Assembly: GCA_036362985.1 (NCBI GenBank)
Contig: JAYGXS010000007.1
Span: 8,477,912-8,541,911 of the forward strand
Reading direction: 5' to 3'
DNA length: 64,000 nucleotides
DNA from: Ligula intestinalis
Lineage: Eukaryota > Platyhelminthes > Cestoda > Diphyllobothriidea > Diphyllobothriidae
Made by a program: the position numbers and the translations under genes. The first letter of the stretch is position 1. Each line of letters begins with the position of its first letter. The notes under the pieces are model-generated. The model did not search any database. It saw nothing but the letters and a program-made list of their open reading frames with translations, and was not told where the DNA came from. This document shows positions 1-11,559 of this stretch, piece by piece.

Positions 1-1494
1 TGCAAAACCATGGAAAAAATCATTAAGAAGGCGTTGATGCAGTTCCTCGAGCAAAATCACCTCCTTTCCGATGCCCAACACGGTTTTCGCAGTGGTAGGT
101 CCTGTCTTACCAATCTGCTATTTTCACTTGATAGCTGGACCAAAGCACGTGACGAGGGCAAAACGGTGCATGCGATCTACATTGACGTCAAAAAGGCGTT
201 TGATACCGTCCCTAATCATCGCCTGCTGCTTAAGCTGCGCAGCGCAGGCGTTTGGGCACCTACTCCGATGGATCCAACACTTTTTGACAGGATGGTCACA
301 AAGAGTCCAAGTCGGTTGCCAGCAGTCCTCGGGTTTATCTGTGGTGAGTGGCGTCCCACAGGGCTCTGTTTATGGTCCCGTATTGTTCCTCGTTTTCATC
401 AACGACTGTGTCAGGGATCTAGACTGTGAAGTCACCTTGTTCTCCGATGACATCAACTTTTGGAAAGTTGTCCAAAGTACGGGAGACGAAAACCATCTAC
501 AAGCCAATTTGAACAGATTGGAGGACTGGTCAAAGCTTTGGCTAATGCCTTTCAATGTAAGTAAATGCACTTTTCTTCAAATCGGCAGTTGTAGAGCATC
601 CTGCACGAAAGTCTATTCTTTAAATGGTACTCCGCTGCAACAAGTTTAGAGTCAGAAGGACTTGGGTGTGTGGATAACTTCTTCACTCAAACCAACACTG
701 AACTGTACAAAGGCGACGAAGTCGGTCAGATCTATGTTACAGCTGATTAGACGAGCCTTTATGGGGTTTGAAAAAGACAGCTTTTCCAAAATCTTTGGAA
801 GCTTCATTCGGCCGCACCTGGAGTTTGCTATACAGGCATGGAGACCATGGACTGTCAAACATTTTACTGTCTTAAGGAAGGTCCAGAGGCGAGCAACAAA
901 GATAGTCAAAGGTCTAGGAACATTGCCCTATGAAAGCAGACTGTCCATTCTCGACCTATTTCTCCTTTCCTACAGACAAATCCGAAGGGGACCTCATTTT
1001 AACCTTCCGTATCATGAATAACCTGCATTGTTGTTTCGTTCCTAGTGATTTTTTTGCCCAGGCTAATACGCCAACTTTGCGCGGGCATCCCTTAAACAAC
1101 GCCCGGGCAAAGCAAGGATCGACGGACGAAAATTTTCCTTTACCAACAGAGCAGTGTTAGCGTGGAACGCTCTTCCAGAAGAGGTAGTCCTCTCCACTTG
1201 CGCCAATGCATTCAAGAGTAGACTGGAAATGTATCAAGCGCAAACGCAATGGAGGTAAAAACTCCTTCATCAGGTAACAATGAATCACATTGCTTATGAC
1301 ATACACTGCATCAAATTATACTACTCGCGATTTGCAAATAGCCATATTTTGTGAAGATTGTTTTCGCGGACCATGTAACTGTCGTACATTTAAATTTTTC
1401 TTTGTACCAACTTATTTCCTATCATCCTGTTACCAACAGGGAGTTCAAAGGCATTCGCCTATCTTTCCCTCAATAAACTGATACTGATACTTGT
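1..1494 (+). mobile_element. CR1-like non-LTR retrotransposon, 3' half, decayed
   Basis: A reverse transcriptase (RT) reads through several frames. Fragment 10-429 contains 'LSDAQHGFRSGRSC' and 'IDVKKAFDTVP'; the frame at 71-649 continues with 'SGVPQGSVYGPVL' and the catalytic box as 'FSDD' where 'YADD' or 'FADD' is usual; 662-1021 carries the CR1-type C-terminal region ('FIRPHLEFAIQAW', 'RRATKIVKG'). The frame shifts at about 280, 650 and 1000 show it is dead. The 3' end is AATAAACTGATACTGATAC, a short direct repeat of the kind that ends CR1-group LINEs. The 5' end lies beyond the window. If the eEFSec exon at 2008-2284 belongs to a live gene, this copy sits in its first intron, antisense to it. 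Confidence 0.9.
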
Positions 1495-1534
1495 AACAAA
1501 TGAGAAAGCGTGTGTGTTTATTATTTAAGGGGTA

Positions 1535-1676
1535 ACCGACGACTACTCGCTTTTCGTCTGCGATTATGCAAACGACACTTTTTCAATATATCTACCATCC
1601 ACTTTTTTTGCAAAAAGGGAAAAAAAAGGCATTCGCTTACTTCCTCCTCAATAAAACTGAACTTAAACTTAAGAAT
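1535..1676 (+). repeat. Second, shorter CR1 3'-tail remnant
   Basis: The stretch repeats the end of the preceding element: a purine-rich block, 'GGCATTCGCTTAC', then AATAAAACTGAACTTAAACTT, matching the tail just before 1494 with substitutions. The terminal short repeat here is AACTTA-like and not TGATAC, so it is either a diverged subfamily or a decayed tail. No coding part is present. Confidence 0.45.
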
Positions 1677-2007
1677 TTCAGTGAAAATTTCATGAGATTG
1701 GTCAGTAAATGCAGTTACCTTTCTTGTCATAATTGACGGCACGCAGACCATATCACAAGGAATATTTTCAACAGCTCATGTTAAAAGGTCATAAAATAAT
1801 GCAACGCGGAAACACCAGGCACCGCAGACATTGAAAAATGCCAAAAGGCGAAGTTCAGGCACTCTAGCCACTCTAGCACATAGAACTGATGGCGTAAGCA
1901 ACTATGACTGCGATGGGGTAATCAACTCGGTAGTTGCAGAATATAAGCCGATCCACGACGAATGAGAAGATTTAAAACACCAAAAGGGATAGAGGGCTCA
2001 AACCTAC

Positions 2008-2284
2008 CGCATATTATAGTTCGAATGAGAGAAGCGTGTCCCGGGCAATCTACAAGGGTGATTTGCAGAGCATCTACAGGAGACTCTGGACTGGACAGCT
2101 GAGGCGGAATGTTTGTTTTTACGGTGAAAGAGGAGAAGCCTAAATCCAGGGTGATGCCTCGCTTCTGACTCTGTGGATTTTTATCAAAGGCTGCTGTGCT
2201 GGCCACAGTGCTGAGAGCCTTGCACAGGCTGGTCTTTCCAGAGTCCACATGACCAAGCACGCCAACATTGACGTTGAGGATCAT
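2008..2284 (-). CDS. EEFSEC: Selenocysteine-specific elongation factor eEFSec, first coding exon
   Basis: eEFSec is the GTPase that delivers Sec-tRNA to the ribosome at recoded UGA codons. The exon encodes the start of the G domain: 'NVNVGVLGHVDSGKT' (P-loop GHxxxxGKT) within the first 20 residues, the switch I motif 'RGITLDLGFSSF', and G3 'DCPGHASLIRTII'. These are close to animal eEFSec, and the RGITLDLG form separates it from EF-1alpha and EF-Tu. The start at 2284 is chosen because the family begins a few residues before 'NVGVLGH'; the open frame extends upstream to 2356 but a good splice acceptor lies between. The exon ends in phase 1 at a donor GTAGGT (intron from 2007 leftward). Later exons are not in the window and should lie to the left. 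No stop or frameshift is seen, so I take it as a live gene, although an isolated exon fragment cannot be excluded. Confidence 0.85.
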
Positions 2285-2297
2285 GTTCACAGCCGAC

Positions 2298-2320
2298 TCT
2301 AAAGGGTGGAGAAAAGATAG
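2298..2320 (-). promoter_or_regulatory. Splice acceptor just upstream of the eEFSec start codon
   Basis: On the minus strand a pyrimidine-rich tract TCTTTTCTCCACCCTTTAG ends 14 nt before the ATG. Flatworms use spliced-leader trans-splicing, so this is either a trans-splice acceptor, giving a very short leader, or the end of a 5'UTR intron. The sequence alone cannot separate the two. Confidence 0.55.
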
Positions 2321-2450
2321 CTCAGCAGCTATTCGTAGGCCCATTCGTAATATCAACCGTAGGTAAGTAAGATCGAGGAAGTGTAATAGGAGTGTCCTTT
2401 TTGTTAATTACCCTGCAAATGTTGTGGCATGATGATGATTAACTGAAAAC

Positions 2451-2935
2451 TGATTTCTTTGCCCAGGCTAACACGCCAACTTTGCGCGGGCATTCCCTTA
2501 AACTACGCCCGGGCAAAGCAAGGATCGACGGAAGAAAATTTTTCTTTACCAACAGAGTAGTTTCAGCGTGGAACGCTCTTCCAGAAGAGGTAGTCCTCTC
2601 CACTAGTGTCCATGCATTTAAGAGTAGACTGGACATGTATCAAGTGCAAACACAATGAAGGTGAAAACTCCTTCATCAGATTCTAATGAATCACTTACAA
2701 ATGATTCACACCGCTTATGACATCCACTGCATCAAATCATACTACTCGCGATTTGCGAGTAGTCATATATTTTTCTGTATTTTCTGTCATATTTTTGTGA
2801 AGGCTGTCTTCCCGGAACATGTAACCGTCGTAAATTTTAATTTTTTCTTTGTATCAACGTATTTCATATCATCCTGTTACCAACAGGGAGTTCAGAGGCA
2901 TTGGCCTATCTTTCCCTCAATAAACTGATACTGAT
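2451..2935 (+). mobile_element. CR1 3'-end copy inserted inside the PLE terminal repeat
   Basis: The segment matches 1050-1494 of the first CR1 ('TTTGCCCAGGCTAA', 'CGCCCGGGCAAAGC', 'CCAGAAGAGGTAGTCCTCTCC', then AATAAACTGATACTGAT). It is a 5'-truncated insertion. The PLE sequence is continuous on either side when this block is removed, so the CR1 inserted after the PLE. Confidence 0.85.
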
Positions 2936-3077
2936 ATGTTTGCCAAAGTGACGCGGCTTTCGAATTTGAGCCACCCATTTTTTTGCTCTCTATTCACGTG
3001 AATGGAGCCATTTTTTGCACATTGTTTGATATTACCATCAAAATAAAGTTTCCATCATCATCAACATTAACTTAAGA

Positions 3078-4746
3078 ATGGGAATATTTGCAGAACTTAG
3101 ACAGTCCAAAGATCCCTCTGTGTTAAAGGGACTGAACGGATTCCTCCAGTTTGACACCAGGCTTGCTGAGACAAACGTGACAGCCAAATTCCTCTCAGGG
3201 TGTATGGACCAGGGTGAATATCCGAGGCAGTACTGGAAAACTTTACGAAGAAATCATATCGCTGTTTCGTCGGCATCGCTAAGAAGGCATACGGAGAGTT
3301 ACCTTGAGACGATTAACGCGGGAATACTGGAACTCCAGCGGAACCTGGCTCAGAGGGCAGCGGTCCTCAACCATCTTGAAACTCACGAAAGAGTAACGTT
3401 TGAAGAATATGTACAAACAATAAGGAGCAAAAGAATCGAAGCCAGGTGGACCAAACTCCTTCGAAGTGTCCAACCATTAAAAGCGCCGACAACGCTCCCA
3501 AGCAATCCGGAGCGGTACATGCACAACTATTCTTCAATGCGTCTTGATAAAACTCTCTTAGAGGTACTATCTCTAGGCCCTAAGTTCTGCATTGCGGGAA
3601 AAAGACCGAGGCAACTAGAGTTAGAAACCCAATTTTAGAGCCTCCCTAGCCAGACTGCTGATCTAAAATCTACCAAGCCTAGAGACGTTGACTATCTCAA
3701 GTCGACGCTGGTGAACTGCTGCCAGCAGTATTTGAGAAAGGTCCCAACGAACAAATGCTCCTTAGCAAAGGCTCATCTGGATAGCCTAAGAGAACTCCGA
3801 AGAAACGAAAACATCGTACTGACTAGACCAGACAAAGGGTCCGGAATATTACTGATGAATAAGAATGATTAAGTTATGAAACTAGAATTGATCCTAGCGG
3901 ATCGCACGAAGTTCTCAAAATCCAAGAAGGGCAAGAATCGGACGGAGGCCGCCGAGGGTCAGTTAACTACAATTTTCAAAGATTTTCACAAAGAAGGTCA
4001 GTGGTCTGACAAAGACCTCGAAAGACTGAGACCTGTAGGTACAACGATACCCAGAATGTTATGGTCGTCAGAAAATCCGCAAACAGGGGTTACCATTGCG
4101 TCCCATCTTGGATATGAGAAACTCCCCTTATCATACTATTGCCAAATGGCTGGTAGAAACTATGAAGCCACTCGCAAGTGATCTATATCCCCAAAGCTTT
4201 AAAGACATGTTTGAGTTCGTTGAAGCTATAAAAAACATGAACGTTGGTGAAAGTAAGATGCTCTCCTTGGATGTATCATCCCTATTTACCAACGTACCCG
4301 TGGTAGAAACGATAGGCTATCTGTGTGACGTCATTAGGGACACGAACTACCAGGTAGGTATGCCCGTGGAAACCCTGAAAGAGCTACTCACACGATGCAC
4401 ACGAAATGTGTAATTTCTGTGCAATGCCCAGCTTTACAGACAGATAGATGGTGTGGCGATGGGCTCACCACTTGGCCTGTTTCTCGCAAATGTCTTTATG
4501 GGCAAGATCGAGAAAACGAGTCTAAAGGACACCATAGATGACCTTGCGTTCTACGGTCGATATGTGGACGATATTTTCTGTTCAGCATACCATAACGTTG
4601 ATACTGATGCTCTGGTCATGAAGTTTAACAACGCGCATCCATCTCTCAAATTTACTGCAGAGACGGAGAAAGACGATGAAATAGCGTTTCTTGATGTCCT
4701 TCTGCGAAGGCAAGATGATGGATCCATCCTGCGTAGGGTCTTCTGA
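3078..4746 (+). pseudogene. PLE reverse transcriptase, broken
   Basis: Frames join across three or more stops. The N-terminal part (3078-3638) is rich in charged helices. From 3700 the frame reads 'LARRP DKGSG'-type sequence ('VLTRPDKGSGILLM' near 3820-3860). The palm follows: 'RPILDMRNSPYHTIAKWL' (4096-), 'LSLDVSSLFTNVPV' (about 4265), 'GVAMGSPLGLFLANVFM' (about 4453) and the catalytic 'YVDDIF' (about 4560). 'LFTNVP', 'GSPLG' and 'VDDIF' are PLE signatures, unlike the YADD of the LINEs around it. A stop at 4412 separates two palm motifs. No function is expected from this copy. Confidence 0.85.
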
Positions 4747-5160
4747 AAGAAAACCTGGACGGGACAATACACCAACTTTAATCGTTTTTTCCTCTTAAAT
4801 ATAAAACGAAATCTAGTTCAGGGGTTAGCGGCTAGAGTACGACAGATTTGCTCTCCCGAAACTGTCGAAGCAGAACTCCAACAGCTGCAGTAGACACTTA
4901 TTGAAAATGGATACCCGGAGAGGTTCATCCTCAGGAATATTGGCGAGCGAGCCAAAAAGCCTGATACCATAACCGCAGAAAAGAAAGACGTATTCATTAG
5001 ACTGCCTTTCTTAGGCACTGCAACAAGAGAGCTAGTCAGACGGCGTCTAAGGACCGAAATCGCAGGCGCCTTCCCCGCGGCAAACTTACGAGTCTTCTTC
5101 ACGAACTCTCTCCTCCTACGATTAGGAGGTAAAGACCGACTCCCGTTCAAGGCCACATCT

Positions 5161-5613
5161 ATGTGTATTTACTCTTTCACTTGCCCCTGTGGAGCAGGAT
5201 ACATAGGCCGAACAACGAGGCACCTGGAAAAGAGGGTACGTGAGCACATACCGGCCTGGTTAATTAATGGTGAAACTAGATCGATCTCGAGTTCTATTCT
5301 AGCACATCTAATCGATACGAATCATCAAGTCGATACTAACAAAGCCTTTCAGGTTGTCTACCGGACACCAGCCAACTTTTCCAAGGGCCTACGCCAACGG
5401 GTGCTTGCAACAGCCGAAGCAGTGGCTATATGGCAAGCGAATCCGGTGCTGTGTTGTCAGAAGAAGCTGACAGAAGCCCTTTCACTTCCGTGGCCGACCC
5501 CGACGCCAGTGGGCGATCGCATTTTGCCACCACGCCCCAGTGACATTCGTTCGCTGCGCGCAAATAACAGCAATTATTCCCCCATGCATCTGCCCTCTGA
5601 TCAACCCCAATAA
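5161..5613 (+). pseudogene. PLE GIY-YIG endonuclease domain
   Basis: The open frame starts 'CIYSFTCPCGAGYIGRTTRHLEKRVREHI', holding the conserved tyrosine and 'GYIGRT' of GIY-YIG nucleases, the RxxEH arginine and glutamate region and the CxC pair found in PLEs. It is uninterrupted for 150 residues but is cut off from the RT by stops (about 4744-5160), so the protein would not be made as one chain. It lies about 150 bp before the right terminal repeat. Confidence 0.85.
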
Positions 5614-5774
5614 CCTAACTCAATTACCTCCCCTACCCCTCCTCCGCTCTCCCGTAACGTACAAACCTCTACACGCCGACCCCGCCATGCAGGTGACGCG
5701 TAAACAATGAGTTGTAATTAGACTAGACTATTTAACCCTGTCCATCTGTACAGTTTAAATAACCCTGCAAATGT

Positions 5775-5816
5775 TGTGGCCTGATGATGATTTGCTGAAA
5801 ACATATGTTTGCCAAG
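5775..5816 (+). ncRNA. Hammerhead-like motif in the PLE terminal repeat
   Basis: Core pieces occur in hammerhead order: TGGC, CTGATGA, then GAAA, AC-ATAT-GT as a short stem III, TT, and GCCA pairing back with TGGC as stem I. Stem II (TGATTTGCT) pairs poorly, so this is probably decayed. The left terminal repeat has the same block with the first core C changed to A (2429-2450) and is cut in stem III by the CR1 insertion. Confidence 0.35.
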
Positions 5817-5830
5817 TTGACTTCTCAGTT

Positions 5831-8800
5831 AAAAAAATAGTTGGGCGAGAGAAAAGCCCGAAAATGCGCCCTGCAGGTGTGCCACGCCTAACGACGACCA
5901 AAACAACCCTTGCTTATGAAGTCAAAGAGATTTGGGGCTGACTTTCATCGGTCGGACAGACGTTGTGGGGTTCTGATGTGAGAGCTCTTGAAGACGGTCG
6001 TAGAGTGGGTACGAAGTAGATGAAGACCGGTGTATGGCACGTCCATGGCACGTCGACGAAATGTGAGTTCACGGGTGAACTGGGTCAGTTATAGTCTCAA
6101 TAACTAGCAAGACAGGGGGGCTATGAAAACGTCACAGCCTTAGGCAAAGAAACGGTACGCAGAAATAGACCGGTTTAAAGGCAGAAAAAAATGCTCCAGT
6201 TGTACCACTCTAAAGCTAGCTTTGCAATGCTGCCCTTGACGGAGCACCGCAGCGCACCTGGAGGTTTCGAAGAGGACAACTGAATACTAGGCTCGACACC
6301 GTCCGTCAAGTCATAGAAACAGTAACTGAACCTTCTATCTTCGGTCTCCGTCTCTAGAGAAGAGACTGGGTAATAAGTAAGTAAGTGGAACTTGTCAGAT
6401 CTGCCGCCGCAAATCGTCCACCGGGGGGGGGGGGGGGGGTACCATCCGTGACATAATTGAAGCCGACTAGATCACAACTGTAACAAGTAAAAGTAGCGCT
6501 CTAAAGAATCCACGCGGTGTCTGAGGATATGTGATAGCAAGACGCCGGGGTAGCGAACGTCCAAATCAATTTCCGTAGCTAGACGACGGGATTCGGACCA
6601 ATAAGATGAGGTAAGTGGAACAATATCGTTGGATCGGCGAGCATTGTTTGAGAAAGAAAGCCTAAAAGTACCTACGCAGTCCCCACAGCGGCGACAGTCG
6701 ACATTAAAGTCACGCCTTCTCGGCAGCTAACTGCTCTACTCGAGTGAGTGGCAGAAAAAAAACCAGCCAGGTTTCTGACTAAACCGATATCGGTGACCTC
6801 CTTGAGCCCATTAATGGACTAGTGACTAGGTGCTTAGCAGTGGTGCATGCGAGATGAGTTCTTGTCCGTTGTGTTACACGTATGCACAAAAATAATCAGG
6901 GACTCGTATCGACTCAGAGCAATTGGGTTAACAGTTCATGAATTAGTGTGGCCCCTATTGTGTGATATTGGCGTTACCCATTTAAGGGTTAGCTTGCGTA
7001 TATTACACTTGAATACTCCGAAAACATATTCAAACAACCCGCAAACACGAAGAATTTTTACGACTATATATTGCGTTCTGTCGTATAGCCAATACTACGG
7101 AAGCGTAGTTACACGTATAATTAATACGTGAAGTTAAATTCGCATCCGCTGACCATTAAACAGACACTTGAAATGTAAGACGGTAGTGGTTTTTTCAAAA
7201 GAACTTCATTTCTGGTTGCGACGGTGCCAAGAAACTAAAACACAGCAGTAGAAGCATTAACTAAGGATACGGTTTCATGCATATCCTGAAACGCATATTT
7301 TTAAAAATATTCTGACTCGTCCAATCAAAACTACGGCGAACAGAATACGCAATATTTCATTGAAGAGAACAAAAGATGCCCAGAACCAAATGTAACCTGC
7401 TGCTTATGGGTAACTTCGGCAAATTCCGGAATGAACACCGACAGATAGTGATCGTTAGCTACTGCAACTGCGGTCGGTGTTTTCAAAATAACACATCCAA
7501 GACGTACGAGATTCCTTCAGCGTACCACAACCAAGAACCGGCGATTGCAACAGTACACTTAGTGAGCACGCTATCTTTCCTCGACCTAAGTAGAGGCCGC
7601 AGTTTTCTTTTGTATTGAGTAACCCTGAAACTGTGAAAACCAGTCCTACTGTCGTGCCAAAGTGAAGATCGAAATGTTTGCACCTAACTAACCTCCGATT
7701 TGCTTCATAAGAACAGTGTTCAAACAATTAAATATCGTGAGCATATTTTGAGAAGGCTCTTGACACTCTAAATTGTTCATCGATCGAGCAAAACCTTCGC
7801 GCATATAGCATCATAGGACGCTGAACTTTTAGACAAGATTCCGTCTTGCGACCAGTGCCAGTACCCGTAGGCACCAAGTGTATATATAATATCAAAGGAG
7901 ACTCAATATTAGGTAAGACTGTGAGCTACATTTCCGTAGAAAATATACAGAGCACACAGTTTTCAGAAATCTTAGAATTTCAGCTACCCATGCCCCCCGA
8001 ACAGGATGGCAGTCCGTGGATAGTTTCTGCTACAGGCAGAAATGACACCTTCTTGAATTGGATTGCTTCCTAACAGTGGGTGACCTAAGCCACAACAGCA
8101 AACAATTCTGTATTATTTTAAGGTCCTTTAAAAACCTCATTCACTTGTAGGCTAGGACCGTCAAAATTTTGACTGGGAAAGTAAGCGGACGTGGGGATCT
8201 ACCAGTTCACTATTCGAATAGTGATCATACGCGTTTCGGATAAGCGACTAAACAAAAATGACCGTTAGTGCCTGAAAAACCAGGAATATATTCCTTCAAA
8301 GGAATAATATTCCTTCATATATATACGTATATACGCTCGCATACGAAGGCTTCTAACTTTAAGAATTTTTTAAGGTATTATCACGGAAGCCAAGCCCAAT
8401 TTTGAAGTCGGAAACAATTGGTCTACATTAAATAATCAAAAGAAGACAACTGGTAATAAGAACTAATAGTTCTACATCACGTGAACTTGCTCACGTATAC
8501 CGATTATCAGGAGCCAATCAAATTAGCCGAAAATCATGTGCAGAATACTCATTTTAAGCGCCTTCATATCACTTAAAGATAACGCTTGTTTAGAAAAAAG
8601 AGCGTCTTCAAAAATTTATTTTCAGAAAAGAAGCTGCGTGTGCATGAAATTTCAAATGCGAACTTAATGTGACCAACACCAATGTACAAGATTTAACAAA
8701 AAATGATCAGATGAGGAACTGTCAAAGTGCAGTTTTCCTTTTAAATCTAGCAAAGTGCAGGATGAAAAAAAAATGTTAAGTGGGTTATATTGGTGAATTC

Positions 8801-10690
8801 AGTTAATGGTGGATAGTGTGCCTCAACCCTTGAGTGTTATAGTGGAAACGTAAAAATTTTTTGCTGTATAAAGGGAAATCTTACTTGCTGGAATATCTAA
8901 AGTGGTTACACTTGTAGACCCTGGTACCTTTGCCTGGATCATCCCTTTTAGGTGTTTAGTTTGTTTAAATTCGTGGCCAGAGGTGGTGTGTTCTGAGCAC
9001 TACTCAATAATCTCCTGCGTTTTCTGCAGTACATTTACTCACCTGTCTCTGTTCTCCGCGCGCGTTAACGACGCCTCCTCTGGTGATCAACTCAGGGCTC
9101 AGGATCAACTGACAGTGATTGAGGCAAAAGCTTTCTGCAACACTTCTGGCACCTGGCAGTCGAACTGGGCTTCCTAATTTAATCAATCAATCTTCCCTGC
9201 AAGTCAATCTCTAGGCTACTGCTACGGTGGATCAGTTGGACCCAGTAAGTCGTATGGTTATCCCTAACATTAGCATGTTTCAACTTTCTAGAATGTCCCC
9301 TGACGATATTATTCACATTTACTGGTCAAAGTCTCAGTTTTCCAGTTTTCCAGTTTTCTCTCATTCGGAATAAGCGGCTTCTTATTATGTTGCTTTTTCT
9401 AACTTAGGCTTAAAGTATACTTAAAAGTGTACTTAACTACGTATACTTACTACATATCGTCTAAGTTTTAGTGGTAATAGACAATGCCTTTGAAGACCTT
9501 ATTGAAATCTGCATACAAATATGGCCAACATAAATGCATAAAATAAAATTGTTACTATTACATTTTAAGTAGTCTATTCACATGTACACATTTGTTGTGA
9601 AATGTACGCATAGTCGCCGTGAGGACCGTACATAAAAACGTTCGAATAGCAGATAGGTATTTCATTTGTATGTGTAAGCGACGTGTTCGTATGTTGTAGC
9701 AGTGCTTCCTGTGCATATGAATGGTTTAAAGGTATTATTATCAATCTTTTGCTACTGTCGGGATTTTGCATGAGTTTGGGCTCATACTTTCAACGCCTTT
9801 ATTAATGAGATCGTCGCAGGACATATGCAGTTAAAAAGATGACACCGTGAAGATCATCATTTGAGTATGCTATTTCATTGTTGACTGCAGAAACGTTCTT
9901 TATGTTTGCTAAACAATTTAACTCATATAGGTCGTCAATTTTGTATTGGTTGCCGAAATGAGGAGGGAATAAAACGAGCAGTGAAGCTCGTCTCTCTAAG
10001 GTAACAATATCAATTGATTTTGAAACCAAGTAACATTAAGGGAGCATTCTCAAATTCGAGGAGGACCCCTCTGAAAGTCAAAAATTTTGGTATCTGTGAA
10101 GAGAACGGGCAGTAATGGCTTTATATCATCCGACGTAAAATGTTTACGCAATTTTGATCTTACTACCACTGGTGTGGACCACGATCTTATTTATATTGAT
10201 AGGTTATTCTAAAGGAAATCCTATTGGAAGGGTGGGGGCAAAACGAAAAGGGTAAGATGCAGAGCTAGGTGGTGAAATGATCATCCACGCACTGAATCAT
10301 GTGAACCTCGAATTTTGTATCCACAACCTTACGAAACATACTCTGTATGTTCACCACTGTCACCTCGCCCGTGCCACTAGTCTGCTGCTAGGAACTTGTT
10401 TGCCAAAAAAACTTCATAAGAATAAACGGAAAATATCGCATTTTATGTGTATACTACCTTGGTCACTATAAACGTACCAGGATCACAACATCTTAAAGTT
10501 TTGACAGTACGGCGAAATGATCCTGAGACTAATGCTCCTCTGGTAGGGAAACTATACATATTGACAACTCGGTCTGACGTCTCCATCAATAATATGGGGG
10601 AGGGCAAATTGAACAAAAGCTAAAGCAACGTATCAATAGTAAGTAAGGAGAGAGGTGTTCAGGGACCATGGGATCAGATTCTGATCGTAA
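5831..10690. other. Long stretch with no recognisable gene
   Basis: Short open frames here (for example 6847-7131, 7376-7618, 8902-9177) show no familiar motif and look random. Visible structure is limited to a G run at about 6423-6440, an 18-bp perfect palindrome TCACTATTCGAATAGTGA at 8207-8224, small ATATAC and GGAATAT palindromes near 8280-8330, and a triple CAGTTTTC repeat near 9337-9360. No RT, tRNA or splice-framed exon was recognised. Confidence 0.6.
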
Positions 10691-10760
10691 CAAGGGGCCA
10701 CGCAGAGCGTAGGGGGCGTGGGCGGCGATCCGACACTCATTTCATGTCGGGGTAGAGACG

Positions 10761-11000
10761 TTGTTCACGATTGATTGCGAAACATGTCTTTTCTATTGCG
10801 AGGCACGTGAAATTGCCGAGAACTTTAGGAGAGTGTATCCCTCCGACTCAACGGACTCAACGTTGCCATCTTGCAGTTTATCGACCGACACCGAATTCGA
10901 TTCATCCGATGAAGAGATTAGTTTCTTGTGTGGGCCTTCGAACATGGAGTCCGATGTGTCCATCCAGTTTGAAGAGGAGCTTGCACGCACTTCGTCCTAA
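10761..11000 (+). pseudogene. Transposon protein N-terminal fragment, left copy
   Basis: The frame reads 'REIAENFRRVYPSDSTDS', an acidic serine-rich stretch 'SSDEEISFLC', then 'ESDVSIQFEEELARTSS' and stops. It matches the right copy nearly residue for residue up to 'IQFEEEL', after which the two diverge. The conserved central domain found in the right copy is missing, so this is a truncated copy. A second open frame over the same bases is a shadow. Confidence 0.65.
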
Positions 11001-11559
11001 TTGAAATTAACGGACGATGGGACTACGATGACTGGTAGCATTGAATGTTTGTGTGGTTTTTCGTTGCCCCGCAAGGCAATTAGTTCATTTTGGTGACTGA
11101 GTCGGAGGAGAACCATGTACCAACACATGCGAACCGTAAGTGAGATGGATGAGTTCACAACCTCCCTCCTGGACTCGTCGTTTAGACAGCAGGTGTTAAG
11201 TCTCCAGTTACATTATATTTTGTCCACAAGATAACACACTTGACCGCACGTTTGCTGATCGGATTTTTGGTGACCTATTAGCTGATGAAATTACTTATCA
11301 ATTGACATTTGACCGCCACCTTCAAGGCAAAAAAGGGATTTATCGAATCCAGCCTGTTCAAGGTTGACCTCAGTAAGCCAAGCATAATATTTTCTTATAC
11401 AGTATTCAACGCAAAGGCCTTTAACAGATGGAACGCGAGTCAAAGGTTAAACTGCAAAATGTTTTACGTTGCCCTGATGTTTACCTTCCAAAGGGCATAC
11501 GATCGCTTGAAAAGGCTAGAGAGAAATGCGTTGTCTTCCGCTGCTGTACCAGGTAAAAA

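Larger units (their letters stand above)
2405..5830 (+). mobile_element. Penelope-like element (PLE) with terminal repeats, nested insertion
   Basis: A PLE encodes an RT related to telomerase plus a C-terminal GIY-YIG endonuclease. The left terminal repeat (TACCCTGCAAATGTTGTGGC to CTGAAAAC, 2409-2450) is interrupted by a CR1 tail and resumes at 2936 with ATGTTTGCCAAAGTGAC. The right terminal repeat has the same sequence uninterrupted at 5759-5822. Between them lie the RT region (3078-4746) and the GIY-YIG domain (5161-5613). In-frame stops near 3638, 3869, 4412 and 4744 and frame changes make the copy non-autonomous. Such terminal repeats are typical of PLEs, where hammerhead motifs also reside. 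Confidence 0.85.

Noticed and set aside
2439..2636. 65-codon minus-strand frame
   Set aside because: Antisense shadow of the CR1 tail.
3078..5613. Retroviral or bacterial group II origin for the RT
   Set aside because: LFTNVP, GSPLG, YVDDIF and a GIY-YIG domain identify a Penelope-like element.
6423..6440. G-run as a functional G-quadruplex
   Set aside because: A single homopolymer with no flanking gene; slippage or assembly error is as likely.
8207..8224. 18-bp perfect palindrome
   Set aside because: Isolated, AT-rich, no neighbouring gene; could be chance.
8902..9240. Possible exon ending in CAGTAAGT near 9245
   Set aside because: A lone donor-like string without protein similarity or a matching acceptor.
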